From Symbiodinium sp. CCMP2592 (lineage: Eukaryota > Sar > Dinophyceae > Suessiales > Symbiodiniaceae), in the NCBI GenBank assembly GCA_905221615.1, contig CAJNDT010005923.1, positions 318,064 to 382,063 of the forward strand: a DNA stretch of 64,000 nucleotides. Reading direction: 5' to 3'. Both the position numbers and the translations under genes were made by a program. The notes below the pieces were generated by a model, which made no database searches, had not been told where the DNA came from, and saw only the letters and a program-made list of their open reading frames with translations. Positions within the stretch are counted from its first letter, which is position 1, and every line of letters starts with the position of its first letter. Below, piece after piece: positions 29,488-39,879 of the stretch.

Positions 29488-30373
29488 CTTTTGCCTTAGG
29501 TTCATCTGGGTTCAGGCACAAGTCAAGGTTTCTGGGTCCCTGCGCCTTCGTTTTCTTGGCATTTCCCGCCAGCCGGAAAGCCCGGTTCTCCATGTTGATC
29601 CAGATCGAGCCTCCGATTGAGGGCTTGCTTTTTCTTTTCCGACTGCCGAACAGTTCGAATTCCTTACCAGGATTGAGGGTTTGCGTTTTAAGGGTTTGGC
29701 GTCTAGGGGTTTTGGTTTAGGGCTTTAAGTTGGAGGTTTAGGGCTGTTTGTACGGCTTTGAGTTTGGGTTAAGCCGATAGATGGCTTGCATGTGCATTGA
29801 AGGGCTGGTTCTATGTTCTATGTGAGGGATATCTGATATGGAGCCTTATCAATGGCAACATTTTAGATTATAGGGCTTACTCAGCGCCTACGGCTTGTAC
29901 GGATTATGGGGCTTGCGCTCAAAAACTGTCATGCCCCAAACCTGGAACACTAGTCGACAATATGGGGATGAGTGTTTCAGGTATATAGACGTTTCAAGGC
30001 CGTCCCCCCGGAAGCCACAAACGACCAACGTGAAATCTGAAATGCCTATTGGCTACTGCCCTCAACTTGTTAGGTTTAGGGTTGAGGGCCAGAGTTTATA
30101 TAGGGGAAGCCCAACTGAAACAGCCGCAGGTGCTCAACGCCGAACCCGAGCCAAGTCTCGAACCGTCGGTTATCTGACCATCTCAGCATCTGAACGTTAA
30201 AAGCTTCACTCTAAGCCCGTCGATCTGAGCTTCAAGCAGATTGCATACATCCTTGTACGCAAGAGCCTGCAGACTGTAATACCAAACCCTATATGCAATT
30301 CGTCATGTCATTCCGAAGACTTTAGGACCTCTTAGGAACCTAAACCTGAAAAAGCACCAGGCCTTGTTAGGCT
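29488..30373. other. No gene recognised
   Basis: G-strand heptamer drift near 29670-29765 (GGTTTAGGGCTTTAAGTTGG). Frames at 29363-30200 partly cross HP-F and show no motif. Confidence 0.4.
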
Positions 30374-30487
30374 CCGGAAAGTGCACAGACCCACCTAGAG
30401 TACACCCGGCCAAATAGTGCTGGGATTCCCTATACATTACTCTTAAGGATTGAGGAAACTGCGACTTCTCCTAGCACGACTTTCCGG
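30374..30487 (+). mobile_element. HP-G fold-back element, arm type 1
   Basis: CCGGAAAGT (30374-30382) and ACTTTCCGG (30479-30487) are the only paired ends. The 48-bp segment 30408-30455 (GGCCAAATAGTGCTGGGATT...) is the reverse complement of 47108-47155 with one mismatch. The other copy has different terminal repeats. Confidence 0.65.
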
Positions 30488-31269
30488 GTAAACCTGAAAG
30501 CCTCCCAAAGCGCTAAAAAACGTTGCACACGGAGGAGCCATAGCACAGGCTGGATTTTCCGAACATCAGTACCTTACTTAGGGGCCTCCACCAGACGCAT
30601 GCTAAACTTTTGGTTCCTAATTCTCCAGACCCCGAACCCGAATCCCAAACTGAAGCCCCAAACATCAAACCCGAAGCCCAACAGACTAAACTGCAAACCC
30701 AAACCCAAGGGTCCTTCTACCAAGTTACCTCCATGTTCCAATTCCCGCACTCTAGGGTACTACTGCTACTACTACTACTACTACTACTACTACGACTCCC
30801 CCTGGCATGCAAACCGACCTTGGCTTCGGCTCACATGGCCGCCATGGCCTGGACAACAGCTGGGGATTTTGAAAAGGACATCGCATTGCTGAACACATGC
30901 ATGCACGTGCGATACAAAAAATCTACACAAAGAAAGCATTTCCCTCTATGCAAAGTCATGAGTGAATGAGTGTGTATATATATATATATGTATGTTCTTC
31001 ATAGCTGTTCATTTACACCTATATATGTGTGTATGCATGCAAGCACGTATGTAGGTGTATGAGTATACCCTAGCCCTAACTCTTCAATCCCGTGAAACTC
31101 ATCCCTTGTAGGACTTTGAAACAATAAACCATTGGCCGCCCGCGCCCGGCGGCGGCCGGTACCACTGAACGCTACCGCTTCGAGATCTGCTTGCTTGGCC
31201 AAGCAGATCGAGTCTACCAGACCTGATTTGGCACTGCTAGCCATGGGGCACAATAGTAAAATTGGGTAC
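30488..31269. other. No gene; (TAC)n and TA/TATG microsatellites
   Basis: (CTA)n at 30765-30794; TATATA/TATG tract at 30973-31045. Nothing else recognised. Confidence 0.5.
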
Positions 31270-32340
31270 CCTTATCTCCCAGCGCGAGAACCCTGGCGGG
31301 GACGGGACCTGGTAGAAAGAGCTTGACGAGCGACCCTGGCGGGTATGGCGGGCGACTCTGGCGGGGACGGCTGACGACCCTGGCGGGGACTTGGTGGACG
31401 GACGACTTCGGCGGGGACGGCACGCGACCCTGGCGGGGACAGCGGGCAACCCTGGCGGGGACGGCGGACGACCTGCTGTCACAGCATGTCACAGCAAAAG
31501 GGCCAAAAACAGCTTGGCAGACGACTCTGGAGGGGGACGGCGGACGACCCTAGGCGACCCTGGCGGGGACGGCGGACGACTCTGGCGGGGACTTGGCGAC
31601 TCTGACAGGGACTGAAAAAGCCAAAAACAGCTTGGCAGACGACTCTGGAGGGGATGGCGCCTTATCTCCGTCCGGGACCTGATAGAAAGAGCTTGACGAG
31701 CGACCCTGGCGGGGATGGCGAGCCCCTGGCAGGGACGGCTGACGACCCTGGCCGGGACTTGGTGACGGACGACTTTGGCAGGGACGGCTCGCGACCCTGG
31801 CGGGGACGGGGACGGCGGACGACTCTGCTGTGACAGCAACTAAAAAGGCCAAAAACAGCTTGGCAGACGACTCTGGAGGGGGACGGCGGACGACCCTGGC
31901 GGGGACGGCGGGCGACCCTGGCGGGGACGGCGGACGACTCTGGCGGGGACTTGGCGACTCTGACAGGGACTGAAAAAGCCAAAAACAGCCTGGCAGACGA
32001 CTCTGGAGGGGATGGCGGACGGGACGGCGGGTGACCCTGCGGGGACGGCGGACAACTCTGGGGGACTTGGCGATGACTTTGACAGGCACGAAAAGGCCAA
32101 AAACAGTTTGGCAGACGGACGACCCTGGCGGGGACGGCGGGCAACCCTAACAGGGACGGCGGACACTCTGGCGGGCACTTGGCTTTGACAGCAACTAAAA
32201 AGGCCAAAAACAGCTTGGCAGACGATTCTGGAGGACGGCGGACGACCCTGGCAAGACGGCGTAAGGACCTTGGCGGGGACGGCGACCCTGACCAAGCGAC
32301 CCTGGCGGGGACAGCGGGGTGACCCTGCGGGGACCCAGTT
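31270..32340. repeat. GC-rich minisatellite with 21-bp unit and higher-order structure
   Basis: The basic unit is 21 bp, GACCCTGGCGGGGACGGCGG-like (7 codons). On the minus strand it reads AVPARVARRPRQGR; plus frames also stay open. A longer module carrying GCCAAAAACAGCTTGGCAGA then CGACTCTGGAG occurs six times (starts near 31502, 31620, 31848, 31978, 32096, 32213). A larger module beginning CTTATCTCC and containing AGCTTGACGAGCGACCCTGG repeats with a 370-bp offset (31321 and 31691). Frames of up to 256 residues (31662-32432, minus) reflect the multiple-of-three unit. Expression is not excluded, because that frame joins the 29-residue relic upstream. Confidence 0.88.
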
Positions 32341-32374
32341 CCTCCAAAAAGAGCTTTGCAGCAATCAGCCCATG

Positions 32375-32640
32375 AAAACCAGCCGTTGCTCATGTAGACG
32401 CTCGATTTTGCAAGCACCCGCTCCAGAAACACATCAGTGGCATCGCAGCGGACAGCACATCAAAACCAGCCATTCCCTATGTAGACGCTGGCTTTAGCAA
32501 GCGCCCGCTCCAGAAATACATCAGCGACATCGAATCAAACAGCAAACAAAAACCAGCCGTTCCCCATGTAGACGCTCGATTTTGCAAGCACGCAGCAAGC
32601 ACCAAGTAACACAGAGAGAACGAATCTGCAAGAAAATTGC
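32375..32640 (-). pseudogene. Relic of a 29-residue tandem-repeat protein
   Basis: Three DNA units with an exact 87-bp period start at 32375, 32462 and 32549. On the minus strand each reads approximately DVFLERALAKASVYMGNGWF, then about nine less conserved residues. The unit at 32375 is open and runs into the minisatellite frame (MFLERVLAKSSVYMSNGWFS). The two upstream units each carry a stop just after GNGWF or FAV, so the repeats are decayed or spliced apart. Conservation is at the peptide level (K/R, A/S swaps), suggesting past coding. Family not identified. Confidence 0.55.
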
Positions 32641-33080
32641 TGTAAATTCAGCTTCAGCACTCAATTCTCAATATTCCCGAATCAACATAATCACGTATCC
32701 CCAAGTAGACGCCCGGTGATGCGACCCCCCCCGGGTGCTTCCCCGCAAGGTGGGCTGGGATCCAACAAGCATGATGCGACTTAGCTCCTGGCACTGGGCC
32801 CTGACGGACGACTCTGACGACGGCTGACGGACGACTCTGGCGGCCGGCGAGGACGAGCGAGGGCGTCGCTGCTATTTTGTGACTACATCACTCGGATGTC
32901 CCTTTGACGTTCCGCAACATTGCAACGTCTTTTCGGCTAGTGCAGCGCTCGAATAAGAAGAAGCAGAACACAAAACCCGTTCTAGTCCTGCTTCGGGTGG
33001 TTGTGGGTGGGTTCCACGTTACGAAGACGGCGCGACCCACGACCACTCCATGGGTGGGGCGCGCCGTGGCACTGTGACAC
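32641..33080. other. No gene recognised
   Basis: GC-rich unique sequence with GACGGACGACTCTGGCGGCC near 32822, an outlying piece of the minisatellite. Confidence 0.4.
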
Positions 33081-33299
33081 ACCCTAAACCCTAAACCCTA
33101 AACCCTAAACCCTAAACCGTGGGACCCGAACAACTTCGCTGCTCGGATCCTGGTCAGAAGGACGCCTATAGATGGGACCCCGAACTTCAAGAACTCGCGG
33201 AAACCGGAAACACACTTCTCTGGGTTTAGGGTTTAGGGTTTAGGGTTTAGGGCTTAGGGTTTAGGGTTTAGGGTTTAGGGTTTAATTTAGGGCTTAGGG
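33081..33299. repeat. Convergent interstitial telomere-like tracts
   Basis: 33081-33118 is five near-perfect CCCTAAA units. After about 100 bp of unique sequence, 33222-33299 is ten or so TTTAGGG units with few errors. The tracts face each other as C-strand then G-strand. They are the least mutated heptamer runs in the window together with 318-349. Confidence 0.92.
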
Positions 33300-34043
33300 A
33301 ACGCCAAGCGCCTGGACCGACAAAAAAACGCTTACAACGAGCTCCCTCGCAACCCCTCTCGACCTTCAGTTGCCACGCCGCTATAGTACCCTGAAAGGAA
33401 CACGGACATGAACTCCAGAGTATGTCGTCCCAGAAGCTGGCTGTAATGGCCGAGTAGTCGAAAGCAATGTGATGGAGTCTCTCGATGTCGGGAGGATCTG
33501 GATCCTCCAACATGACCTTAGAATAGACTTAGGGTCCTGGGATCAAGATCATCTCTAAATTATTTGAAAGTTGCACATGTTCGTTGGAACTGCGTTTCCA
33601 TGCGTGCTTAGAATACAGATTGGCAGAATGGACGTATGAGTTACGGTGCAGGGCTTAGGATGAGGATCTAACGGTCTGGAAGGATTCGTGGCTTGGGTTG
33701 TATCTAAGGGAAACACATAACCTGAGAGGGCTGATTTCCCCACCATAGGATTTGGGGTTTAGGGCTTGGTGTAGGGTGAAGGGTTTCGGGTGCTTACTTG
33801 TTGGAGTCTAGGGTCAGCTGCTGCACTTGCAACAACGGCAGCAACGGGCAAAGCGGCATAAGCAAAAGAGCAATCATCAAAGCCGCCAGCATCAGCAACT
33901 TGCTGCAGGACTATGAACCTGCAAGAACGGTACTAATCACAGGTTGCCTGGATAATTCAGAATGGCATTCTCCTCTAACCCCTATATGAACCCTAAACCC
34001 TAAAACGACATGCTCCATAGCCCTGTTCTATCTGAGTCTCCTA
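33300..34043. other. No convincing gene
   Basis: A minus frame at 33268-33513 (MLEDPDPPDIERLHHIAFDY...) looks protein-like for about 65 codons before entering heptamers. No family recognised, and it is kept only as a note. Heptamer words near 33750 and 33990. Confidence 0.35.
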
Positions 34044-34051
34044 CATATAAA

Positions 34052-34082
<31 letters not shown>

Positions 34083-34102
34083 ATATATATATATATATAT
34101 AA
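34044..34102. repeat. (TA)n microsatellite
   Basis: Alternating TA with GTATATATG interruptions, about 59 bp. Confidence 0.95.
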
Positions 34103-34502
34103 GTAAGGCTTTTGGAGGTTTCGGGCGGTAAAACCAAGAACAACTGCTTCTCAAGCCATCCTGAACCCCTGACGTCTAAGGGAACAACTACATCAAGTCA
34201 CCGACTTCTGTAATCCATAGAATTTCATAGATGTCCTCCAATTTCCATGGGCTTCTGACAAGCAGTCGAATTCTTCAGCTTAGCACTTTTTGTAACCAGC
34301 GGACCCGGCATTTGCAGGAATCCTGTGCGACATCAACGGGTCCAGACATCCTAAAAACACTATGAAAGCCCTGAGCGGGAACCCCCCAACTCCATAATTT
34401 AGATATGAATCCTAAACCTTAAACTTCAACAAATGTTATCCGTATAAACAAATATAGGTACAAGCGTGAGTACAAACATATACATGTATTTACTTTACAT
34501 GT

Positions 34503-34503
<1 letters not shown>
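34103..34503. other. No gene recognised
   Basis: Unique sequence, heptamer-poor; AT-richer toward the right where the next TA tract starts. Confidence 0.4.
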
Positions 34504-34541
<38 letters not shown>

Positions 34542-34550
34542 GTATGCATG

Positions 34551-34581
<31 letters not shown>

Positions 34582-34672
34582 ATCTACATATACACATAAA
34601 CACATAGATAAATAAGTAAACAAATAGATAGATAGATAAATATATATATATATATATACATTATACATAATT
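34504..34672. repeat. (TA)n / TATG / GATA compound microsatellite
   Basis: (TA)n with TGTATG and GTGTGTG interruptions, then AGATAGATAGATAAA, then (TA)n again. Confidence 0.93.
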
Positions 34673-35782
34673 ACTTATCGAACCTTGAGGCTCCAGGGAT
34701 TATAGGCCCTGGGCCGTCACGAAACCCGTCTCAGCTACCTGTCCTTCCTGAGGATCCCTCAAGGAGCTGAGGGTTTGCAGGGTCTAAGGGGATAGGCTTC
34801 TGGCGTTTACGGCGTAGGGTTTAGCGTGTGTAGTCTCTAAGGGTTAAGCTTTGGAGTTAAGGTGCAGGGTGTAAGATGTAGGCTTAGGGTTTAAGCTTTG
34901 TGGGTTTAGGATGGTTTAGTTTAGACGTAACAGGGCTTGTCCTGCAGCGTCTTGCAGCATTTGCGATTTGGAGATGCGAAAGTTTGCAAACCACGTTCTC
35001 GTAAAACAACAAACCTAGCCTGAAGCCAAAAAACTTTCCTGCCACTCCCGAGGCAAGCACAGAGATGTCTCCCGGCAGCAGCAGGGACGACATCAAAAGA
35101 AACCTCAGGAGCCACGATGAGTCAATGCACTCCAGGCATAGTGCATCAATTCGTTCTTCCTGCTTTCGAACTTTGAGACGAGGAATCGTAGGAGCCACTT
35201 TGTCTCTAGGATCTATCTTAGGGGCTTAGCTTCACACTGAAGCTGCATCGTGCCCCCGCCGTCACTCTTGCATGGCAGCAGCATATGGCATATGATCTTT
35301 GCTCTGGATGCTCTTGATACAGCAGCACGGTGGACTGTAATTGATGAGGGTATTAGGCTGAGATACGTGATCAGGAGTTTACGCTTGGACTTGAGCTGAG
35401 GCACATGGTGATATTGCTACATGCTTGGGCTTTGAAAGTTTGGTGTTTAGCTCTAAGCGCCCTAATCCCTGCACCCCAATTCCAAAACTCTATACCCTAC
35501 AATGGCGTGTAGCTCTCAGAACATATGGTCTTCCTGCCTGTAGGATTTAGGGCTTAGGGTATGGCTGCTTTAGGAACAAGTAGTGTCCAAGGCCCGATGT
35601 AAGGAGCAGGAGATATATAAATAAACGCAAGACGACGTGTGTCTACCGCCTCATCCGCTCATGTAAAACATCAGACAGTGTGGTCAACCCAAAAACATTG
35701 TGAAACGGCATGACAAATTAAAAGACAATGTAACCTCATAGTGTAGTATATCTTTCAATTACCCACATAAATATATTGTGTA
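34673..35782. other. No convincing gene; degenerate G-strand words 34795-34920
   Basis: GCGTAGGGTTTAGCG, GGTGCAGGGTGTAAG and GGCTTAGGGTTTAAGC are decayed heptamers. Minus frames at 34884-35404 have hydrophobic stretches (SSWLLRFLLMSSLLLPGD) but no recognised domain and overlap each other. Confidence 0.4.
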
Positions 35783-36600
35783 TCTGTCAATCTGTCTGTC
35801 TGCTTGCCTGCCTGCCTGCCTGCCTGTCTGTCTGTCTGTCTGTGTGTCCGTCGGTCTGTCTGTTTGTCAGTCTGTCTGTCTTACCGCATACGTCATGTGT
35901 GTGAGCCTGACCCACGCGCTCACCTGCAAGATCTGTTTATGCAACGTTCAGCCAGGAAGTGGCGATTCGATTTCCACATCAATCCGCCACAAGTTAACAT
36001 TCCATGATCGTAGTGTTTATCCGTTGTGACATGGCCACGCAACTGCCGGGTTATGTTCACTGTAGCTCCGACTACGCAAAGCGTCAAAGTCAAAATGTCA
36101 GTCTGTCTGTCTGTGTCTGTCTGTCTGTGTGTCTGTCTGTGTGTCTGTCTGTCTGTCTGTCTGTCTGTCCCCGTCCGTGCGTCCGTCGGTCTGTCCGTCT
36201 GCCTGTACGTATGCACGTATGCACGTGCCTATGTATGTTTGTACATATGTATGTACATACGTATGCTGGCATGTATGTCAGCCAATAAGTGTGTATGTGT
36301 GCATCTATGATATGTATATATGAGTATAAATGCAGATATAGACATGAATATAGATACAGATATGGATATAGATATGGGTATGGATACACACATAGATCGA
36401 TAGATAGATGGACAGATACATGGATAGATAGACCGATACAGAAAACTGATCACGGTGTGTGTATATATATATATATACACAGATAGATGCATAAAGCATG
36501 AAAGGGTATAGTCATATGTACATATACATATACATATATACGTGTAGATATGAATACATAGAACATGAGTATTACATATATATATATATACACATTGTAA
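35783..36600. repeat. Two (TGTC)n arrays and a long GATA/TATG microsatellite
   Basis: (CTGT/CCTG)n at 35783-35881, about 210 bp of unique sequence, a second (CTGT)n at 36097-36200, then CGTATGTA/TATG words and (GATA)n to about 36430, and (TA)n to 36595. Frames such as LSVCLSVCLSV are artefacts. Confidence 0.93.
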
Positions 36601-36965
36601 TATATGTACAGATGTATACAGATGTACTGGTTGCTAGGGAATGCGACGTCAGCCCGGAAACCTCAACAGGAAGGTGAAGAATCCAAAACCTCGCCAATAT
36701 GCCCGCCCGTCCAAAGGATCTCGCAAACACAAAGCGCACACACACACACAGACACATTCAGAGAGACACCGAACACGAATCTGGGGACAATGACACACGA
36801 CTCTGGGATCGTTGCAAAGGCCTCGAATGCTACGTTCACCCTGTCCTCGTGCAGAGAGTACTGGTTCTAGCGACAACGGAACCTCCATCCCTTTGCGAAT
36901 GCTCACCAGCGATTTGGAATAAAACTCCCAGTCGGCCAGAACCGTGTTCGGGAAACCTCGAACTG
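36601..36965. other. No gene recognised
   Basis: Short (CA)n at 36738-36754; otherwise unique sequence. Frames on both strands lack motifs. Confidence 0.4.
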
Positions 36966-37072
36966 TAATATAGGGGCCTGAATAACTAGAATAGGGTTTG
37001 GGGGTATAACATACTGTACTTATAATAGGGAACCCCAAATTAGTATTGGTAGTTGTTTAGGCACCTATATTA
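36966..37072 (+). mobile_element. HP-E fold-back element
   Basis: TAATATAGGGGCCTGAATAA at the left, AGTTGTTTAGGCACCTATAT then TA at the right. Core TAGAATAGGGTTTGGGGG then TATAATAGGGAACCCC. A 12-bp perfect outer pairing except one base. Confidence 0.87.
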
Positions 37073-37156
37073 GCCTATATTATATCCTTATAACCGCCCT
37101 CTTAGTAGCACATGTAGACCCCCTGAAAAGGAACCCGTTACAGGAACCCTATATTA
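37073..37156 (+). repeat. X tail attached to HP-E
   Basis: GCCTATATTATATCCTTATA then AGACCCCCTGAAAAGGAACC and GGAACCCTATATTA. It follows HP-E directly, as at 23.6 and 44.1 kb, so E+X may be one longer unit. Confidence 0.55.
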
Positions 37157-37242
37157 CTCCAGCATCGTAAGGTGCAGGCTCCTCAGACCAGTCTGATTTC
37201 GGATTCTCACTGGCGAAAAGCAGCCTGCACGAGAATCGGGAT

Positions 37243-37354
37243 CTAGACCTAAGAGAAACCTAGGAATAAAAAGGGCGCCCTTTTTGGTTTCAAAGGGGCT
37301 TATAAGGGAACCTAAGCCTCAAAAAAGGGAATAAGGGCCTACTCTGGGTCCTAG
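37243..37354 (+). mobile_element. HP-H fold-back element
   Basis: CTAGACCTAAGAGAAACCTA at the left and GCCTACTCTGGGTCCTAG at the right. The interior AATAAAAAGGGCGCCCTTTT contains a second small palindrome (AAAAAGGGCGCCCTTTTT). 112 bp, close to 26957-27069. Confidence 0.88.
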
Positions 37355-38874
37355 GGATTGTTGGTGGGGGGATCTCATTTAAGTTGGGTTTAGGGTTCAG
37401 GGTTTAAACTTATAGAAGTTTCTTTAAAGAAACCATAGTATATTAGTACTTACTATAGATCCATAAAGCGGTGCTGTTCTTCAGAGGAAAATGTTTTTGG
37501 ATCGTATGCTTCTGCGCGTGGGAGTGGTTGTACATATGTATATACGAATATGTGTTATATAGAAAGAAAGATGGATAGATAGGTAGATAGTCATAGACAG
37601 ATAAAGTGAAGCGAAAATGGCCTAGGGGCGTAATTAGGGGTTATCCTAAACCCGGAGTTGTCGGTTCGACTCTTCGAAAATTTGAGACCTCGAGGGGAGT
37701 GAGGGCTTTCGCCTCCAGACAGTTCAGGTCCAGGTGCAACTGGAGTTTGTAGCTTGGGTTTACATAGGGCTTAACGTTCAGGACCCCCGGAAATCCAAAC
37801 CCTCTACAGTTCCCTGAACTTGTCATCCGAAACTGCGTGCAACACTCCAAGTAAGAGCTGGCGGACAGAAGCTACTCGTTACCAGAGAGCTTGCAGGGTT
37901 TGTTCAGGAACTTGGGTTTGGGGTTTTGGTGTTCAGGGCTTGTTGCGAAGGCTTTCCACGCCAACTAGGACCTGAGCCGAGAAATTTCACAGCTAACGTG
38001 CATGTGAGAAAAAAACCTCCTTGTGAAATCTGGTCCGTGTGAGGTTGGACTGTTGCTGGCCCTAGTTTCCGAATAGAAGAGCCCTGATGATGAGAATAGT
38101 GTTGTGGGTATACACGAATATGGTTACTGATCGATATTTCTGACCCCAATACACAAGCAACGCACATGAAGCATAAGGGCTGTTCTTCCAGGTCCTGTAG
38201 ACACTGATTCCTGAAGCAGTGAACTCGTGGCCGAAGTGGCTGAGGCTGCCGCATCAAATCGTTCAAGACGGACGATCGCTGATGCGGACCCCTTGCATGT
38301 CATGCTTGGTTCTTGCGATTAAGGACCCTGGGTATTCCCCAGCCCACCCCCACACACAAAGCCCCATTCACGCATACAAATAAAATGCCCGAACTTAAAC
38401 AGGCAGCAAATCGATCGCACCGAAGCTTCAGCTACTGCCCCGACCCAGATGCTGCTGCGGCGAGGACTTCGGAATTCTTCCCCAAGAGTTCAGAGCGGTA
38501 AGACAGTGGTTTGCTAAAACAACACCCAGCACCATACAAGGTAGCACTGACCGGCAGTACATGCGGCACACCCCCAAACCCCTGAACCTTAAACCCTTGA
38601 CCCTAAATTAACCGCAAACCCGGAAGCCCTACACCGGCAGCAGCTGCAAAACCCATGGCGAACAGAGGCCCAATTCTTGCAACCACTGCAGGCTGCTTGT
38701 TCATAGATAAAACAAACTTCCGTACGGAATTAAAACTTTTTTCAGGTAACCGGTATAGACCATAAATTCCTACCTGTTCCTCACGACGCCGATAACCGAG
38801 CAATGTGGCCACCAACCCTCGCACTTTCCAAAGCATGTGCCAAAGTTGACCCTGAACCCTATACCCATGTGCGA
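37355..38874. other. No gene recognised (1.5 kb)
   Basis: TTTAGGGTTCAGGGTTTAAAC at 37388; GATA-type microsatellite at 37562-37600; GGGTTTGGGGTTTTGGTG near 37912; CCTTAAACCCTTGACCC near 38586. Minus frames at 37641-38266 have no motif. Confidence 0.4.
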
Positions 38875-38876
38875 TA

Positions 38877-38979
38877 TGGAAGTTTCCATGAGTAGGGGAC
38901 CCTAATCTAGTACCGTAAATAGTAGGATCCTTATTATAAGGACCCCATAATAAGGTACCCCTAATTTCGAAAACTCCCA
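38877..38979 (-). mobile_element. HP-A, full length, reverse orientation, TA flanked
   Basis: TGGAAGTTTCCATGAGTAGG at the left, TACCCCTAATTTCGAAAACT then CCCA at the right. Core TAGTACCGTAAATAGTAGGA. TA at 38875-38876 and 38980-38981. Arm mutations (GAAAAT to ATGAG) are not matched on the other arm. Confidence 0.88.
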
Positions 38980-38980
38980 T

Positions 38981-39547
38981 AGAAGCCGTAAACACTACCA
39001 GAGCCTCAAGTCCACTGTCGCCATCTCGTGGGTGAGCTGATCTGCAGACTTGCAGTCCTCGGTAGACGAGGCTCAAAGGCCAAAATCAAGGGTAGCATGT
39101 ATAACTGCTGTGATATGAACTGGTATAATTACGATGGCAGCGACGACCACTTTGACGCTGAAACTGACACGGGTAGTAGTATACTTCTCAAAGTCTTCAT
39201 ACAGCCGAGCGGACAGATGCAGCCCCATGGAAAAATCACACATTGCAGAAGTCCCTATAACCTGCCCCTCTCGGGACACCCCAGATCATAAACACCAAAC
39301 TCGCAGACTCCGCAACGACGAAGCCCCAATCCCAAAGTGTGTGAAAATGACAACTGCAACGAAATCCTAACCAACTGAACCCAAAACCCTAATGCGTCTA
39401 CACACAACACCGTCCGGCCCGCCATCACCCTCCGCAGACCTATCCCCCTGCGACGAAATCCAAAACCCGAAGCACCAATCTTCTACTGGTCCTTGTTCAC
39501 CCGAGGGCGCCCAAAACCCAAAAAACCCCGAGTCTACAGCTTCAATT
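38981..39547. other. No convincing gene
   Basis: A 157-codon minus frame (38603-39076) includes HP-A translated (the GTLLWGPYNKDPTI peptide) and is rejected. The rest is unique. Confidence 0.4.
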
Positions 39548-39651
39548 TGGGAGTTTCCGAAAATTAAGGACACCTTACTTTGGGGTCCTTAGAATAAGGA
39601 TCCTACTATTTAGGGTACTATATTTGGATGCCCTATTTTCGGAAACTCCCA
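39548..39651 (+). mobile_element. HP-A, full length
   Basis: TGGGAGTTTCCGAAAATTAA at the left, TTTTCGGAAACTCCCA at the right, core AAGGATCCTACTATTTAGGG. Flanked by TT on both sides rather than TA. Confidence 0.9.
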
Positions 39652-39705
39652 TTTATGCGAAGATCTGCTGGGGAAACGTGGCGCCTCAGAGTGCTTTGAA
39701 ACGTC

Positions 39706-39879
39706 ACCTGTAGTCTCCATTGTAGTTCCTTAGGGTTTAGGGTTCCGGGTTACCTCTTAGGATCCTTAATATAAAGTTTGTTAAACCAAAAAAGGGAACA
39801 ACAATTGGGGTTACCTCTGAGGATCCTTGATATAAGATTGGTTAAATCAAAAAATAGGAACTACAATGGATAATATAGG
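39706..39879 (-). mobile_element. HP-C with internal 61-bp duplication and heptamer insertion
   Basis: ACCTGTAGTCTCCATTGTAG at the left and GGAACTACAATGGATAATAT then AGG at the right. The left arm is interrupted after TTCCT by TAGGGTTTAGGGTTCCG. The core GGTTACCTCTTAGGATCCTT occurs twice with a 61-bp period (39748 and 39809), each followed by AAACCAAAAAA-like or AAATCAAAAAA-like sequence. Confidence 0.85.

Noticed and set aside
33268..33513. Minus-strand frame MLEDPDPPDIERLHHIAFDY with protein-like composition
   Set aside because: Only about 65 plausible residues before running into CCCTAAA repeats; no family recognised. A transcript or a homologue would be needed to call it.
38603..39076. 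157-residue minus-strand frame
   Set aside because: It contains HP-A translated; the remainder has no recognisable feature.
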